35,304 nucleotides of DNA from positions 1 to 35,304 of the forward strand of contig JAYYZV010000106.1 in assembly GCA_036339975.1 (NCBI GenBank), in the 5' to 3' direction. Numbering within the stretch: the stretch's first letter is position 1; every line of letters starts with the position of its first letter. This DNA is from UBA830 sp036339975. GTDB lineage: Bacteria > Pseudomonadota > Alphaproteobacteria > MPNO01 > UBA830. The position numbers and the translations under genes were made by a program. Shown here one piece after another: positions 1 through 8,204 of this stretch. A model generated the notes under the pieces. That model ran no database searches and was not told the DNA's origin. It saw only the letters and a list, made by a program, of their open reading frames with translations.

Positions 1-906
1 CACCACCCGTTCCAGGTAGCAGAGCGCGTCGCATTTTTAGATCATCTGACTTACGGGCGGGCAATCCTTGGTATTGGGCCGTCGAGCCTGGTGACTGATA
101 AGAAGCTCTTCAATATCGACTCTGCTAGAGCTCGTCGCATGATGAGCGAAGCGGCAGACGTCATAGTGCGCCTTCTTGAAGCCGATGATCCGATCAGTCA
201 TAAAGGCGAGTTCTGGCAGTTTGAAGACATGCGACTGCAGCTGAAATCTTATCAGCAGCCACGGCTGCCGATGGCTTTGCCAACTACAGGTGGTTTGGAG
301 AGCCTGGACCTGGCGGCACGTCACGATATGGAGCTCTGGACGCCTTGCGGTCTGAACCGCCCCGGCGAAGGTGTATTCACGCAGTTCTGGAGCAATTTTG
401 AGGATGCGTGCGGCCGACACGGCAAAACTGCTAACCGAGATAATTGGCACCTGGTCAGCAGCTTTTATCTGGCGGAAAGTCGGGAAGAAGCGTGGGCTGA
501 CGTGCGTGAAGGCATCATGCGTGAAACCGGCTATTTCCTCTCGATCGGTTTCAAGCCTTTGTATCAGTCGTATCCCGATCAGCCGACGTCTGAGATTACG
601 GCAGAATCGGCAGTCGAGAGACGCGATTGGGTTGTCGGTACGCCTGACGACGCCATAGCTTGGATTGAGAAGAAATTAGAGCAGAATGGACAGTTCGGTG
701 GCGTAATGCTCACCACCCACGAATGGGCGGGATCGGACAAGCTCAAAAGATCCCTTGAACTTTTCGCACGATACGTAATTCCGCATTTTAACAGTGGCCG
801 GTACAACTATCGAGAGGAAGCCGAGGCGCTGGCACAGCAATACTCGGAACTCGGGGAGGTGCCGCTGGATACCGTATATAAAAAGTCTAACTTGGCGACT
901 GAATAG
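1..906 (+). CDS. LLM-class flavin-dependent monooxygenase (luciferase-like), 5' end outside window
   Basis: The reading frame is open from base 1, so this is the C-terminal part (about 301 codons) of a gene that begins upstream; the GTG at 91 lies inside the conserved fold and is not the start. The segment before it (HHPFQVAERVAFLDHLTYGR, then GIGPSS) is the typical beta-strand/helix region of bacterial luciferase-like, FMNH2-dependent monooxygenases. Later blocks such as RLPMALPTTGG and VVGTPDDAIAWIE are also characteristic. Enzymes of this family use reduced flavin from a separate reductase to oxygenate sulfonates, terpenes, aldehydes or amines; the substrate cannot be told. It is followed after 34 bases by a ThDP enzyme and then a TauD-like dioxygenase on the same strand, probably one operon. 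Family assignment is firm, substrate unknown. Confidence 0.9.
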   Translation, partial: HHPFQVAERVAFLDHLTYGRAILGIGPSSLVTDKKLFNIDSARARRMMSEAADVIVRLLEADDPISHKGEFWQFEDMRLQLKSYQQPRLPMALPTTGGLESLDLAARHDMELWTPCGLNRPGEGVFTQFWSNFEDACGRHGKTANRDNWHLVSSFYLAESREEAWADVREGIMRETGYFLSIGFKPLYQSYPDQPTSEITAESAVERRDWVVGTPDDAIAWIEKKLEQNGQFGGVMLTTHEWAGSDKLKRSLELFARYVIPHFNSGRYNYREEAEALAQQYSELGEVPLDTVYKKSNLATE

Positions 907-940
907 AAAATTTGGTTCCACTTCGGGGAGAGAGTGAATT

Positions 941-2647
941 ATGGAGAGGAATAATTTGACGGCCGCCGAGGCGGTTGTTGACTCGTTGATAGAGGAGGGT
1001 GTCGAAGTTGTCTTCGGGATGACCGGCGATACTGTGCTCCCACTTCTCGATGCCATGTATAAGCGTAAAGACGAAATTCGTTACGTTACCGCGCGGGTTG
1101 AAACCGGCGCAACGGCCATGGCGGACACATATTCCCGTACGACAGGAAAAATAGGCTGCTGTTTGTTCCATGTCGGCCCCAGCATTGCCAATACCATACT
1201 TGGCGCCTGGTCGGCACAGAAGGATGCGGTGCCTCTGCTAGTTATGTCGGCAAACATGGATACGTTCCGTCTAGATCGGAATATATGGCACGAATTTGAT
1301 GTGATGGGCGTCTACAGTAAATTCACTAAGTGGCAGGGCCAATTGGTTCAGGCTAAGGACGCGCGCCGTTTGATGCGCAATGCGTTTCAGGCTGCCAAAT
1401 CTGGAATGCCGGGCGTGGTGCATATCGATTTCCCGAAGGATATCCTACCGCAGCCGGCAGAGGTGGAATCTACGGATCTCTCACTCCTTGGTGGAGCCCA
1501 CTCCATAGCAACATCGAACCATCCGAGACCAGAAGCCTGGGCGGTAACCCGGGCCGCTGAACTTCTCGAAAATGCGCAAAATCCTCTGATTCTTGCGGGG
1601 CGCGGTGTTAGGTGGGGAGGTGGATCAGACAAGCTGGTGACGCTCGCGGAATTTATGACGATCCCGGTTATCACCACGGAAATGGGGCGTGGCACAATAC
1701 CGGAAGACCATCCATTGGCTGGAGGTTTGGTGGGTCACTTCGGGCACTCCGCTGCCAACGCGCTTCTGCGCGATGCCGATGTCGTTCTGGGCCTCGGCAG
1801 CCGTTTTCTGAATGTGAGCACCATTAACTGGTCGATGATTGCACCGGACACGAAGATAATTCAGGTTGAAACGGACCCACTCGAAATCGGCAAACAATAT
1901 TCGGTAGAACTCGGAGTTCATGCAGATAGCGGGGTCTTTCTGGATGATTTATGTCGTGAAATCAAAGCATTAGGTGCTACAGAAGTTGATACCGACCATC
2001 GACGCGTTAAAAGCGTCGCGTCGCTAGTTGCCGATCAGCATGCTAAATATTACGACACGGACTTGGATGCCGTGCCAATCAAACCGCAGCGAATTACCAA
2101 GGCTATCGAAGAGATCTGCGATCGAGATGCTATTTTTATCTTCGGTTCCGGACTGCATACCCAGTTTGCCCACGGTATCCAGATGCGGCTACCGGAGCAG
2201 TACAATTATTCAATTGGGTCTGGCACAATGGCGTGGGCGTTGCCAGGGGCAATCGGCGCTAAGATGGCTCATCCGGACCGTCAGGTTGTGGTTTGTATCG
2301 GTGACGGCGATTTCGGTATGAACGCACAAGAGATAGAGACCTCTGTTCGTGAGAATGCCCCAGTTATTATCGTCGTTTATAACGACTGCAGCTTTGGGGC
2401 GTTGCGCGTATTCCAGAAGCAGCATTATGGTGGCAGGTTCATCGGTTCTCACTTCGGCCAGACCGACCACACTAAGCTTGCGGAGGCTTATGGAGCGAGG
2501 GGGGAGAAGGTCGAAAATCCCAGCGATCTGACAGGTGCATTGAAAAGGGCGGCTGCGGCGGAAGTGACCACCGTGATAGACGTGATTATAGACGGTTGGG
2601 AACCTCATTACCGGGTCGAAGAATTTGCCGAATTTCATAAATTCTGA
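941..2647 (+). CDS. Thiamine-diphosphate enzyme, acetolactate synthase-like
   Basis: At 568 residues it has the three-domain architecture of the acetolactate synthase/POX family. The N-terminal pyrimidine-binding domain covers about 5-170, with catalytic glutamate E54 in the block ARVETGATAMADTY. The central domain covers about 195-330. The C-terminal ThDP-binding domain has GDG at 454-456 and the Mg-binding ND at 481-482. The ATG at 941 follows a purine-rich Shine-Dalgarno (GGGGAGAGAG). No small regulatory subunit is nearby, so true branched-chain acetolactate synthase is unlikely. A catabolic C-C lyase, ligase or decarboxylase (for example sulfoacetaldehyde acetyltransferase-like or oxalyl-CoA-like) is more plausible given the monooxygenase before and the dioxygenase after it. 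Its 3' end overlaps the next gene by about 23 bases, which suggests translational coupling. Exact reaction unknown. Confidence 0.88.
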   Translation: MERNNLTAAEAVVDSLIEEGVEVVFGMTGDTVLPLLDAMYKRKDEIRYVTARVETGATAMADTYSRTTGKIGCCLFHVGPSIANTILGAWSAQKDAVPLLVMSANMDTFRLDRNIWHEFDVMGVYSKFTKWQGQLVQAKDARRLMRNAFQAAKSGMPGVVHIDFPKDILPQPAEVESTDLSLLGGAHSIATSNHPRPEAWAVTRAAELLENAQNPLILAGRGVRWGGGSDKLVTLAEFMTIPVITTEMGRGTIPEDHPLAGGLVGHFGHSAANALLRDADVVLGLGSRFLNVSTINWSMIAPDTKIIQVETDPLEIGKQYSVELGVHADSGVFLDDLCREIKALGATEVDTDHRRVKSVASLVADQHAKYYDTDLDAVPIKPQRITKAIEEICDRDAIFIFGSGLHTQFAHGIQMRLPEQYNYSIGSGTMAWALPGAIGAKMAHPDRQVVVCIGDGDFGMNAQEIETSVRENAPVIIVVYNDCSFGALRVFQKQHYGGRFIGSHFGQTDHTKLAEAYGARGEKVENPSDLTGALKRAAAAEVTTVIDVIIDGWEPHYRVEEFAEFHKF

Positions 2648-3530
2648 GTTGGGTTTCGGGCTTAATTTTGAACCTGTAAAAGATGATTTCGCTTCGGAGT
2701 GTGTCGATCTCGATATGGTGCGACCGCTTGAGGATGCGGAATATCGCGAAGTTGTGAGTGCGTTGGATAGTTACGGCGTCTGCATTTTTAGAAATAATGC
2801 CCCGGTAGCCGACGCGGATCACATTTCTTTCGGACGTAAATTCGGACCGCTTATGCGGCAACGGATGCAGCAAACGGTATCCGGGCGCGGGATAAGGCTG
2901 TCGACCGATGAACTTATCGACGTCGGAAACTTGGATGAGAACGGAAATATTCATACCGGAGACGATCCCCGACGGGCCTTTCACAAAGGTAACCTCCTAT
3001 GGCATTCCGACGTAACGTTTGATGAGGTTCGAGCCACATATTCTTTACTAGCCGCCCATATTGTACCGCCCGGTGGCGCAGATACAGAATTCGCAGATAT
3101 GAAATCTGCCTACGACGATTTATCTGAAGAGCTCAAACAGCGCATTGATGGCCTGACGGCCGAGCATTCCATATGGTATTCGCGGGCTTTGGGCGGCATG
3201 GCGGATGTCAGCGTTGAGGCGAGGGCTAGCCGCCCACCTGCGAGGCACAATTTGGTGAATGTAAACCCGCGAACCGGCAGAAGGTCTCTTTATCTGGCGA
3301 GCCATGCTTCGCATATCGTTGAGATGGATCAACCGGAGGGACGAGCACTGCTGGATCAGCTAACGGCGCATGCGACGTCACAGAAATACGTTTATCGCCA
3401 CGAATGGCGGACCGGAGACGTGGTGATGTGGGATAATTTGCAGACTATGCACCGGGGTGTGCCGTTTGATGACTTATCTCACCCGCGCGACATGCGCCGA
3501 GTGACGGTACTAGAAGATTCTTCTTTCTAA
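2625..3530 (+). CDS. TauD/TfdA family Fe(II)/2-oxoglutarate dioxygenase
   Basis: The protein is about 301 residues, the usual length for TauD/TfdA. The iron facial triad is visible: H127 and D129 in LLWHSDVTF, and distal H276 in TMHRGVPFD. The 2-oxoglutarate-binding arginine lies in the following RDMRR. These enzymes hydroxylate a carbon next to a heteroatom (taurine, phenoxyacetates, alkyl sulfates), releasing sulfite, an alcohol or an amine. The start is uncertain: TTG at 2625 overlaps the previous gene, a second TTG lies at 2649, and the first ATG (2715) would cut the conserved N-terminal strand, so an upstream TTG is favoured. It ends tail-to-tail with the MFS gene, sharing 4 bases. With the LLM monooxygenase and ThDP enzyme it forms a three-gene operon of unknown substrate. 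Confidence 0.88.
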   Translation: MPNFINSELGFGLNFEPVKDDFASECVDLDMVRPLEDAEYREVVSALDSYGVCIFRNNAPVADADHISFGRKFGPLMRQRMQQTVSGRGIRLSTDELIDVGNLDENGNIHTGDDPRRAFHKGNLLWHSDVTFDEVRATYSLLAAHIVPPGGADTEFADMKSAYDDLSEELKQRIDGLTAEHSIWYSRALGGMADVSVEARASRPPARHNLVNVNPRTGRRSLYLASHASHIVEMDQPEGRALLDQLTAHATSQKYVYRHEWRTGDVVMWDNLQTMHRGVPFDDLSHPRDMRRVTVLEDSSF

Positions 3531-4780
3531 AGAGTTTCTTTGGCGACGGTGTCAATGCTGTCGCGAAGGCGTTTCCGGCGGGTGAGAGACCACACGAAAG
3601 TGACCACGATCACGATCGCGCCAGCAGCAACCGGAATGCGGAAACCGAGGTAGTCTGCGGCAACCCCCATCGCAAATGCGCCGAGTGCTGGAGTTCCCAG
3701 CCACAGCATGCCGTATAGGCTGACTACCCGCCCACGAATGGTGTCCGGGACAGTGGCCTGGATCAGCGATTGACAAATAATTCCGGAGCCGTTCAACACG
3801 AAACCCCAGACGACAAAAACGCTGACGGATATCCAGAAGATGTCAGTCGCGACGAAAGCCAGTTGAGCCGCTGCGATTAAGCACATCATCATAATTAGGA
3901 TATCTGAGAGGCCTGACAACGTACCCCGCCGGGAGAGCCAGATGCCCGAAAAAAGTGATCCGAAACCGGCGGCGCCAGTCAGCATAGCCAATCCGTCCGC
4001 GCCGACATTGAATACCGCCCCGGTAAAGCCGGGCAGCAATTCGGCCGTCGCCCGTCCGAAGAAAGAAAATATCAAAAGCATAAACATGACAGAGCCGATA
4101 AATCGATGGCCTGTCGCGTAGCGGATGCCTTCGAGTATCTCGGCCGGCACCTGAGAGATAGATTTTGATGCCGCCGGAGGTTGCTCTGCTGAGATCATGT
4201 AAAGTCCGATTAGCATGGGCACATAGCTGAAGGCATTAATTAAAAATGTTGCTCCAACGCCCAACTGAAGAATAACCAACGCAGAGATTGCTGGACCGAT
4301 AAGTCGGGATGAGTTCCAAATCGTGGAATTAATTCCGATTGCTGACGTCATTTCTGAGCGGCTGACGATAGTGCCTAGCAATGCATGCCGAAACGGCTGG
4401 TGGATGCCTTGCACGATGCCTTGGGTGAAGGCAAGAAAGAACAGAAGTTCGATCGTCATTATGCTGGATAGAGTAAGTACCGCGAGTGTTGCCGCTTGAA
4501 AAAGCGACATGTACTGAACGAGTCGTACTGCTTTTAACCTATTAACGCGGTCCGCGAAGGCACCCGCGATGGGTGCTGATAAAACCGAGGGTGCGAGGTC
4601 AGCAAACGCGATCAGACCCAGCCAGGTTCCAGATCCTGTCAGTTCCCATGCAAACCAGCCCACTGCCATGCGTTGGACCCAGGTGCCTATCAGGGACGGG
4701 ATTGCGCCTATAGTGTAAATACGGTAGTTGCGGTTCGCCATTGCGACCGAGATACCGCCAAGATTGGATTTCAACGTCAT
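3527..4780 (-). CDS. MFS transporter, EntS/DHA3-like exporter
   Basis: This is a polytopic inner-membrane protein of about 417 residues with some ten to twelve hydrophobic segments. The loop after TM2 (AGAFADRVNRLKAV) is the MFS motif A equivalent, G-x-x-x-D-R-x-x-R, typical of the drug/siderophore exporter subgroup (MFS_3). The open frame extends to 4876, but that would run into the divergent DUF3253 gene. ATG at 4780 is chosen because an AAGGAG lies about 11 bases upstream and the hydrophobic core starts soon after it. By family it would export a small organic molecule or metabolite by proton antiport. It stands alone, divergent from DUF3253 and convergent with the TauD-like gene; the substrate is not indicated. 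Confidence 0.88.
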   Translation of the reverse strand: MTLKSNLGGISVAMANRNYRIYTIGAIPSLIGTWVQRMAVGWFAWELTGSGTWLGLIAFADLAPSVLSAPIAGAFADRVNRLKAVRLVQYMSLFQAATLAVLTLSSIMTIELLFFLAFTQGIVQGIHQPFRHALLGTIVSRSEMTSAIGINSTIWNSSRLIGPAISALVILQLGVGATFLINAFSYVPMLIGLYMISAEQPPAASKSISQVPAEILEGIRYATGHRFIGSVMFMLLIFSFFGRATAELLPGFTGAVFNVGADGLAMLTGAAGFGSLFSGIWLSRRGTLSGLSDILIMMMCLIAAAQLAFVATDIFWISVSVFVVWGFVLNGSGIICQSLIQATVPDTIRGRVVSLYGMLWLGTPALGAFAMGVAADYLGFRIPVAAGAIVIVVTFVWSLTRRKRLRDSIDTVAKETL

Positions 4781-4842
4781 GCCCCTTGTTACTCCTTGGG
4801 GTTTCACTTGTCTCTTCTCTAAACGATACGTAAAAACTGAAT

Positions 4843-5130
4843 ATGAAAGACGTAGAAGAACAAAAACTTGATCCAATCGCAGAATTTATCCTTCAGACCC
4901 TTGAACATGAGGCGTCGGCGGCACCCGTAGACATTGCGCGCTCCCTAGGGGTAGCGCGTCGCAAGCCGGCCGAGAAGCCGGATGCCTGGCGTCGGTTTAT
5001 GAATCCGGTAAAACAGCAGATGATCTATCTGGCGCGAGAGAACCGTATCGAAATCATCCGCAAGGGCGAGGTGGTCGATCCGGAGGAATTCCGTGGAGTG
5101 GTGCGTATGCGGCTGAAAACTAACGCTTAA
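4843..5130 (+). CDS. DUF3253 family small winged-helix protein
   Basis: At 95 residues it matches the DUF3253 pattern: an N-terminal helix (IAEFILQTL), a middle block ending in WRRFMNPVKQQ, and a C-terminal hairpin with the family's I-x-R-x-G-x-x-V-D-P-E sequence followed by RGVVRMRL. The predicted fold is a small winged helix, but no function has been established for the family. Members are cytoplasmic and found in many alphaproteobacteria, usually as single genes. It is divergent from the MFS exporter (62 bases between starts) and its stop overlaps the end of a tiny membrane ORF on the other strand. Recognised from memory of the family pattern. Confidence 0.8.
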   Translation: MKDVEEQKLDPIAEFILQTLEHEASAAPVDIARSLGVARRKPAEKPDAWRRFMNPVKQQMIYLARENRIEIIRKGEVVDPEEFRGVVRMRLKTNA

Positions 5131-5261
5131 AAAAATACCGTCCCGACCCATGTATGGGCGAACCAGCCTGAGGCGAAGCCCGACAGAAACTGTATATTCA
5201 CGATAAAATTGAAGAGCCAGCCGCCAACGAATGCCAGCGGGTACTTTACCAGTGCCATCAT
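5127..5261 (-). CDS. Small hydrophobic membrane protein (44 aa), hypothetical
   Basis: Reading the - strand from tandem ATG codons (5261 and 5258) gives 44 codons to a TAA at 5127. The peptide begins MMALVKYPLAFVGGWLFNF and is rich in aromatic and hydrophobic residues, with about two short membrane-spanning stretches and almost no charge. A GGGGA sits 5-8 bases before the ATGs, a plausible ribosome site. Its stop overlaps the stop of the DUF3253 gene by 4 bases, tail to tail. It lies downstream of no same-strand partner: the GS-like gene ends at 5329 and is transcribed away from its own promoter toward this ORF, so it could be the last gene of that transcript. No homologue is recognised. Composition and ribosome site argue for a real gene, but 44 codons can occur by chance. 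Confidence 0.45.
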   Translation of the reverse strand: MMALVKYPLAFVGGWLFNFIVNIQFLSGFASGWFAHTWVGTVFF

Positions 5262-5328
5262 ATTTTCCCCATGTCGTCACCAATGGGAGACGCATCTTAT
5301 ATATCAATTAGGCAAAATTGGGGCAGTT

Positions 5329-6798
5329 TCAGAAAAGCTCGAAGTACTCTCGGTGTTCCCAATCGGTCACTGTTGAGAGAAAACGTGCGATTTCGGCGCG
5401 TTTAATATGGATAAGATAGTCGATGAATTGGTCTCCGAATGCTGTTCGGAAGGTTCCACTTTTGTCGAGCGCTGTTACCGCATCCATCAAGTTCGTTGGC
5501 AATTGCTCTGCATCGTTGGCATAAGGGTCATCTGTGGCAGGCGGAGGAGCAAGATTGTTAATCAGTCCATCAAGGCCACTCACTACTTGCGAAGCTATGT
5601 AAAGATATGGGTTGGCTGCCGGTTCTCCGACACGATTTTCGAGGCGGGTAGCGGAATCACCAGGGCCGGCGCTAATGACCCGTAGCATAGCGCCTCTGTT
5701 ATCGCACCCCCACGCTATTCGGTCTGGTGCCAGGGAGTTGGGTTTATAGCGCTTGTATCCGTTGACGGTGGGCGTTGTGAGAACAGATGCACCCGCTGCG
5801 TTTTTAAGAACGCCGGCGAGGAAAGAAAGTCCTGTAGCCGACAAAAGTTCCGAGGTCGACGCCGGGGTGAAAGCATTGGCACCATCTGATTTGTTCTCCA
5901 ACGATTGATGAAGATGCCAGCCGCTGGCAAAGGCATTCGGCAGGCCTGGTCTGCACATGAAAGTGGCGTGTAACCCATTTCGCCGACAAATTTGTTTCAC
6001 CGCATTGCGGAATAAAATCATGTTGTCCGCGGCCTCAAGGCCGGATGTTGGACCGAGCGTAAACTCAAACTGGCTTGGGCCAAACTCCGTTTCAAGGGTT
6101 CGTAGATGCAACCCCAGTGCAAGCAGGCCGCGGCGAACTATTTCGAATACTGGGTCTTGGTCATCCGTTCGGAGCTCGGTTAGGTAATTATACCCTCTAG
6201 AAATTAGGCTGACCTGAGGCGGTGCCGCCGGTTGACCTGCGTCTTCCGGGCGAAGCATCGGGTCCTCTAGGCGATAAATATGACATTCGACCTCTATACC
6301 AGCTATGTAATCGTGACCCCGTTCTTCCAGCGCCAATAGAGTTTTTTTCAATATATGACGTGTTGAAAATGGAACAGGATCTCCGTTGGCGAGATAGCCG
6401 TCGCACAGCATCCAACCGGTTTTTTCTGCCCAGGGTAGGACCTGAAACGTTGTAGGAACCGGAACCGCAATAAAGTCTCCGGCGTTTTCCATTTCAGGAA
6501 TACCAAAACCGCCGCCGGGACTAAAAACGGGGAAGACCGTCGTATGCGACGTGTCTTTTGCCAGAAGTGTGGTGGTGATAGCGCAGCCGTTACGCAGTGC
6601 CTGCTCGACCTCGCTTACCATTATGGTCTTACCTCTCAGGATACCGTGCTGATCCGGATAAGAAAGACGGATGACCTCCAGTTGGTTTTCTTCGATAAGG
6701 CTAATTACGCGTTTTGCTTCGGCACGATCCTCATCCGACCAGATACCGAATTCGTCCACGAAACCTGTTCGGCCCATCGTGTCTTTACGCGCCTTCAA
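5329..6798 (-). CDS. Glutamine synthetase-family ligase (gamma-glutamyl-amine synthetase type)
   Basis: About 489 residues. The full set of GS-I catalytic landmarks is present: metal/substrate glutamates E169 and E171 (IEVECHIY), E238 and E245 around EFGPSQFEF, the SGWHLHQ block at 292-298, the Y-K-R-Y-K-P-N-S loop at 348-355, arginine R368 in CDNRGAMLRV, and RLENRVGEPAANPYLY at 385-400. This subfamily joins glutamate gamma-carboxyl to amines (polyamines, isopropylamine, aniline) with ATP rather than making glutamine. TTG at 6798 follows the stop of the upstream Rieske gene by one base and has GGAG 7 bases before it; ATG at 6777 is the alternative. Tight coupling with a Rieske oxygenase suggests the two act on one amine-containing substrate, as inferred from aniline-type systems. 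Confidence 0.9.
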   Translation of the reverse strand: MKARKDTMGRTGFVDEFGIWSDEDRAEAKRVISLIEENQLEVIRLSYPDQHGILRGKTIMVSEVEQALRNGCAITTTLLAKDTSHTTVFPVFSPGGGFGIPEMENAGDFIAVPVPTTFQVLPWAEKTGWMLCDGYLANGDPVPFSTRHILKKTLLALEERGHDYIAGIEVECHIYRLEDPMLRPEDAGQPAAPPQVSLISRGYNYLTELRTDDQDPVFEIVRRGLLALGLHLRTLETEFGPSQFEFTLGPTSGLEAADNMILFRNAVKQICRRNGLHATFMCRPGLPNAFASGWHLHQSLENKSDGANAFTPASTSELLSATGLSFLAGVLKNAAGASVLTTPTVNGYKRYKPNSLAPDRIAWGCDNRGAMLRVISAGPGDSATRLENRVGEPAANPYLYIASQVVSGLDGLINNLAPPPATDDPYANDAEQLPTNLMDAVTALDKSGTFRTAFGDQFIDYLIHIKRAEIARFLSTVTDWEHREYFELF

Positions 6799-6799
6799 C

Positions 6800-8128
6800 T
6801 CAAGTCTCCGAGGGCCATGGGTGTTTAGCCCAGCTTGACTCGGACCTACGTTTCACGGCGGTTTGTTTCCAGACGTCCCGCCAGTTGGCTGCGGGTGCGA
6901 TAGTATCGATTGCGACCGGACCACGACACAGCGCGGGGTCATCGGGCCGAAGAGAGATTTCCGGTTCTTGGCCATTCCCTAAAGCCTCGATCGCCTGAAT
7001 CATCAATTTCCGGTTGGCGATGATCGCTCTGTCAGCGGTGCCGAGATGTTCTTGCGTTCGATCTTGTATTTTACCCAGAGATTCGACCGCCCATTGGTCG
7101 TGAACGTTAATATCGTCCCCCATACCTGTGTAGGTGCGGTCCCGCTGCTCTTGGGGGTCGTAACCGTAATCATTGTCGCGGTTTTTGCGGGGCCGGTAAT
7201 CTGGCAGGGTATAGAGTTTGAGGCGATCGTTACGCATCCGCTCTTTGTCTACCTTTTCGGTGAAGCTAGAAAAGATCGCATACCACCAGCTCGTCGTGTC
7301 ATCGATGGGCACGTGCCATTGTGTCAACATCATCTCATTACTGATTGGGATGATAATAGCGTTAGGGAATATCTGATTGGTTATACGCACATGCATGTCC
7401 GATTCATTTAGGCGCCGTAGCGCGAAGAGCCGAATGCCTGTCTCGGTTTGCTCTATACTGATCTCCGGGCAGTCGTATTCCCGCAATACCTTGGTAATGG
7501 CCATGCTAGTTTCTTTTGTCGAAAATCGAAATTGCTGGCCGTAAGACTCCTCGTCGGTTTCGTCGTCTAAAAAACGATGTAGGAATGACGCGTGCGATGG
7601 ATCTATCCCGACTTCGTTCAATTGCAACCAATTGCAATCGACAAATCCTTTGAAGGCGAAAGTGAACTCATCCGGTGCTTCGAAACAGTCGAACGCGGGC
7701 AGTGGGGGGGGGTTGCCTGTGCCCATATAGGTGAAAATGATCCCGTTCCGTTCAATGCACGGATAGGCGGTATGCTTGATTTTATTGTGGAAATTACTGT
7801 CCTCGGGTTCCGCTGGTTGCTGCAGGCAATTGCCGTGGTGATCAAATAGCCAACCGTGAAAAGCGCAGCGCAGGCCGCCGTCTTCCAACCGCCCAAAGCA
7901 TAAATCGGCGCCGCGATGAGGGCAGGTGCGACCGATAAGCCCGAATTTCTTTTCTCCGTGGCGATACAGGACTAGGTCCTCACCCATCAAGGTGACAGCT
8001 TTTACGGGACGATTATCCGGCAGTTCTTCCGTCAGGGCGGCGGGTTGCCAGTATTGGCGCATCAGTTTGCCGCAGCCGGTGTCGGCGCCTACCTGAGTAA
8101 CGAGCCGGTTGAGGTGCTCATTCAGCAT
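6800..8128 (-). CDS. Rieske oxygenase, phthalate 4,5-dioxygenase/vanillate demethylase type
   Basis: 442 residues. The Rieske [2Fe-2S] site is C69-P-H71 with C88-A-F-H91. The mononuclear iron site is in NEVGIDPSHASFLH with H179 and H184. The later ES-x-x-K-I-x-DR-x-x-EHLG block is typical of the single-component-oxygenase group that includes phthalate dioxygenase and VanA. These are homo-oligomeric cytoplasmic enzymes needing an electron-transfer reductase (none is adjacent) and perform ring dihydroxylation or O-/N-demethylation. The gene precedes the GS-like ligase by one base in one transcript. Its ATG at 8128 has a modest GGA ribosome site. The divergent MarR gene shares the promoter region, where a palindrome overlaps a possible -35 (TTGGCT) and -10 (TAGCAT) for this gene. 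Substrate unknown; an aromatic or N-alkyl compound is likely. Confidence 0.93.
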   Translation of the reverse strand: MLNEHLNRLVTQVGADTGCGKLMRQYWQPAALTEELPDNRPVKAVTLMGEDLVLYRHGEKKFGLIGRTCPHRGADLCFGRLEDGGLRCAFHGWLFDHHGNCLQQPAEPEDSNFHNKIKHTAYPCIERNGIIFTYMGTGNPPPLPAFDCFEAPDEFTFAFKGFVDCNWLQLNEVGIDPSHASFLHRFLDDETDEESYGQQFRFSTKETSMAITKVLREYDCPEISIEQTETGIRLFALRRLNESDMHVRITNQIFPNAIIIPISNEMMLTQWHVPIDDTTSWWYAIFSSFTEKVDKERMRNDRLKLYTLPDYRPRKNRDNDYGYDPQEQRDRTYTGMGDDINVHDQWAVESLGKIQDRTQEHLGTADRAIIANRKLMIQAIEALGNGQEPEISLRPDDPALCRGPVAIDTIAPAANWRDVWKQTAVKRRSESSWAKHPWPSET

Positions 8129-8172
8129 TAGTCATTCCAGACTGTTTTAGTTCAAGTTGTCGATGCTAGTTG

Positions 8173-8197
8173 AAATAGTTTGATGAGCCAACTATTT
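8173..8197. promoter_or_regulatory. Putative MarR operator: perfect 8-bp inverted repeat
   Basis: AAATAGTT (8173-8180) and AACTATTT (8190-8197) are exact reverse complements separated by 9 bases, centred at 8185 in the 76-base gap between the divergent Rieske and MarR genes. Arm length and spacing fit a MarR dimer. On the - strand it overlaps the spacer of a possible TTGGCT-17-TAGCAT promoter for the Rieske gene, so binding would block that promoter. It also lies immediately upstream of the MarR start, allowing autoregulation. Inferred from sequence only. Confidence 0.6.
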
Positions 8198-8204
8198 TTG
8201 TATT

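Noticed and set aside
2210..2638. 142-codon ORF on the - strand inside the acetolactate-synthase-like gene
   Set aside because: Antisense shadow over the ThDP-binding domain.
941..2647. Biosynthetic acetolactate synthase IlvB
   Set aside because: No IlvN regulatory subunit or other branched-chain genes nearby; context is catabolic.
4945..5307. 120-codon ORF on the - strand across DUF3253
   Set aside because: Runs antisense through the recognised DUF3253 gene, has no family resemblance and competes with the better-supported 44-codon ORF in another frame.
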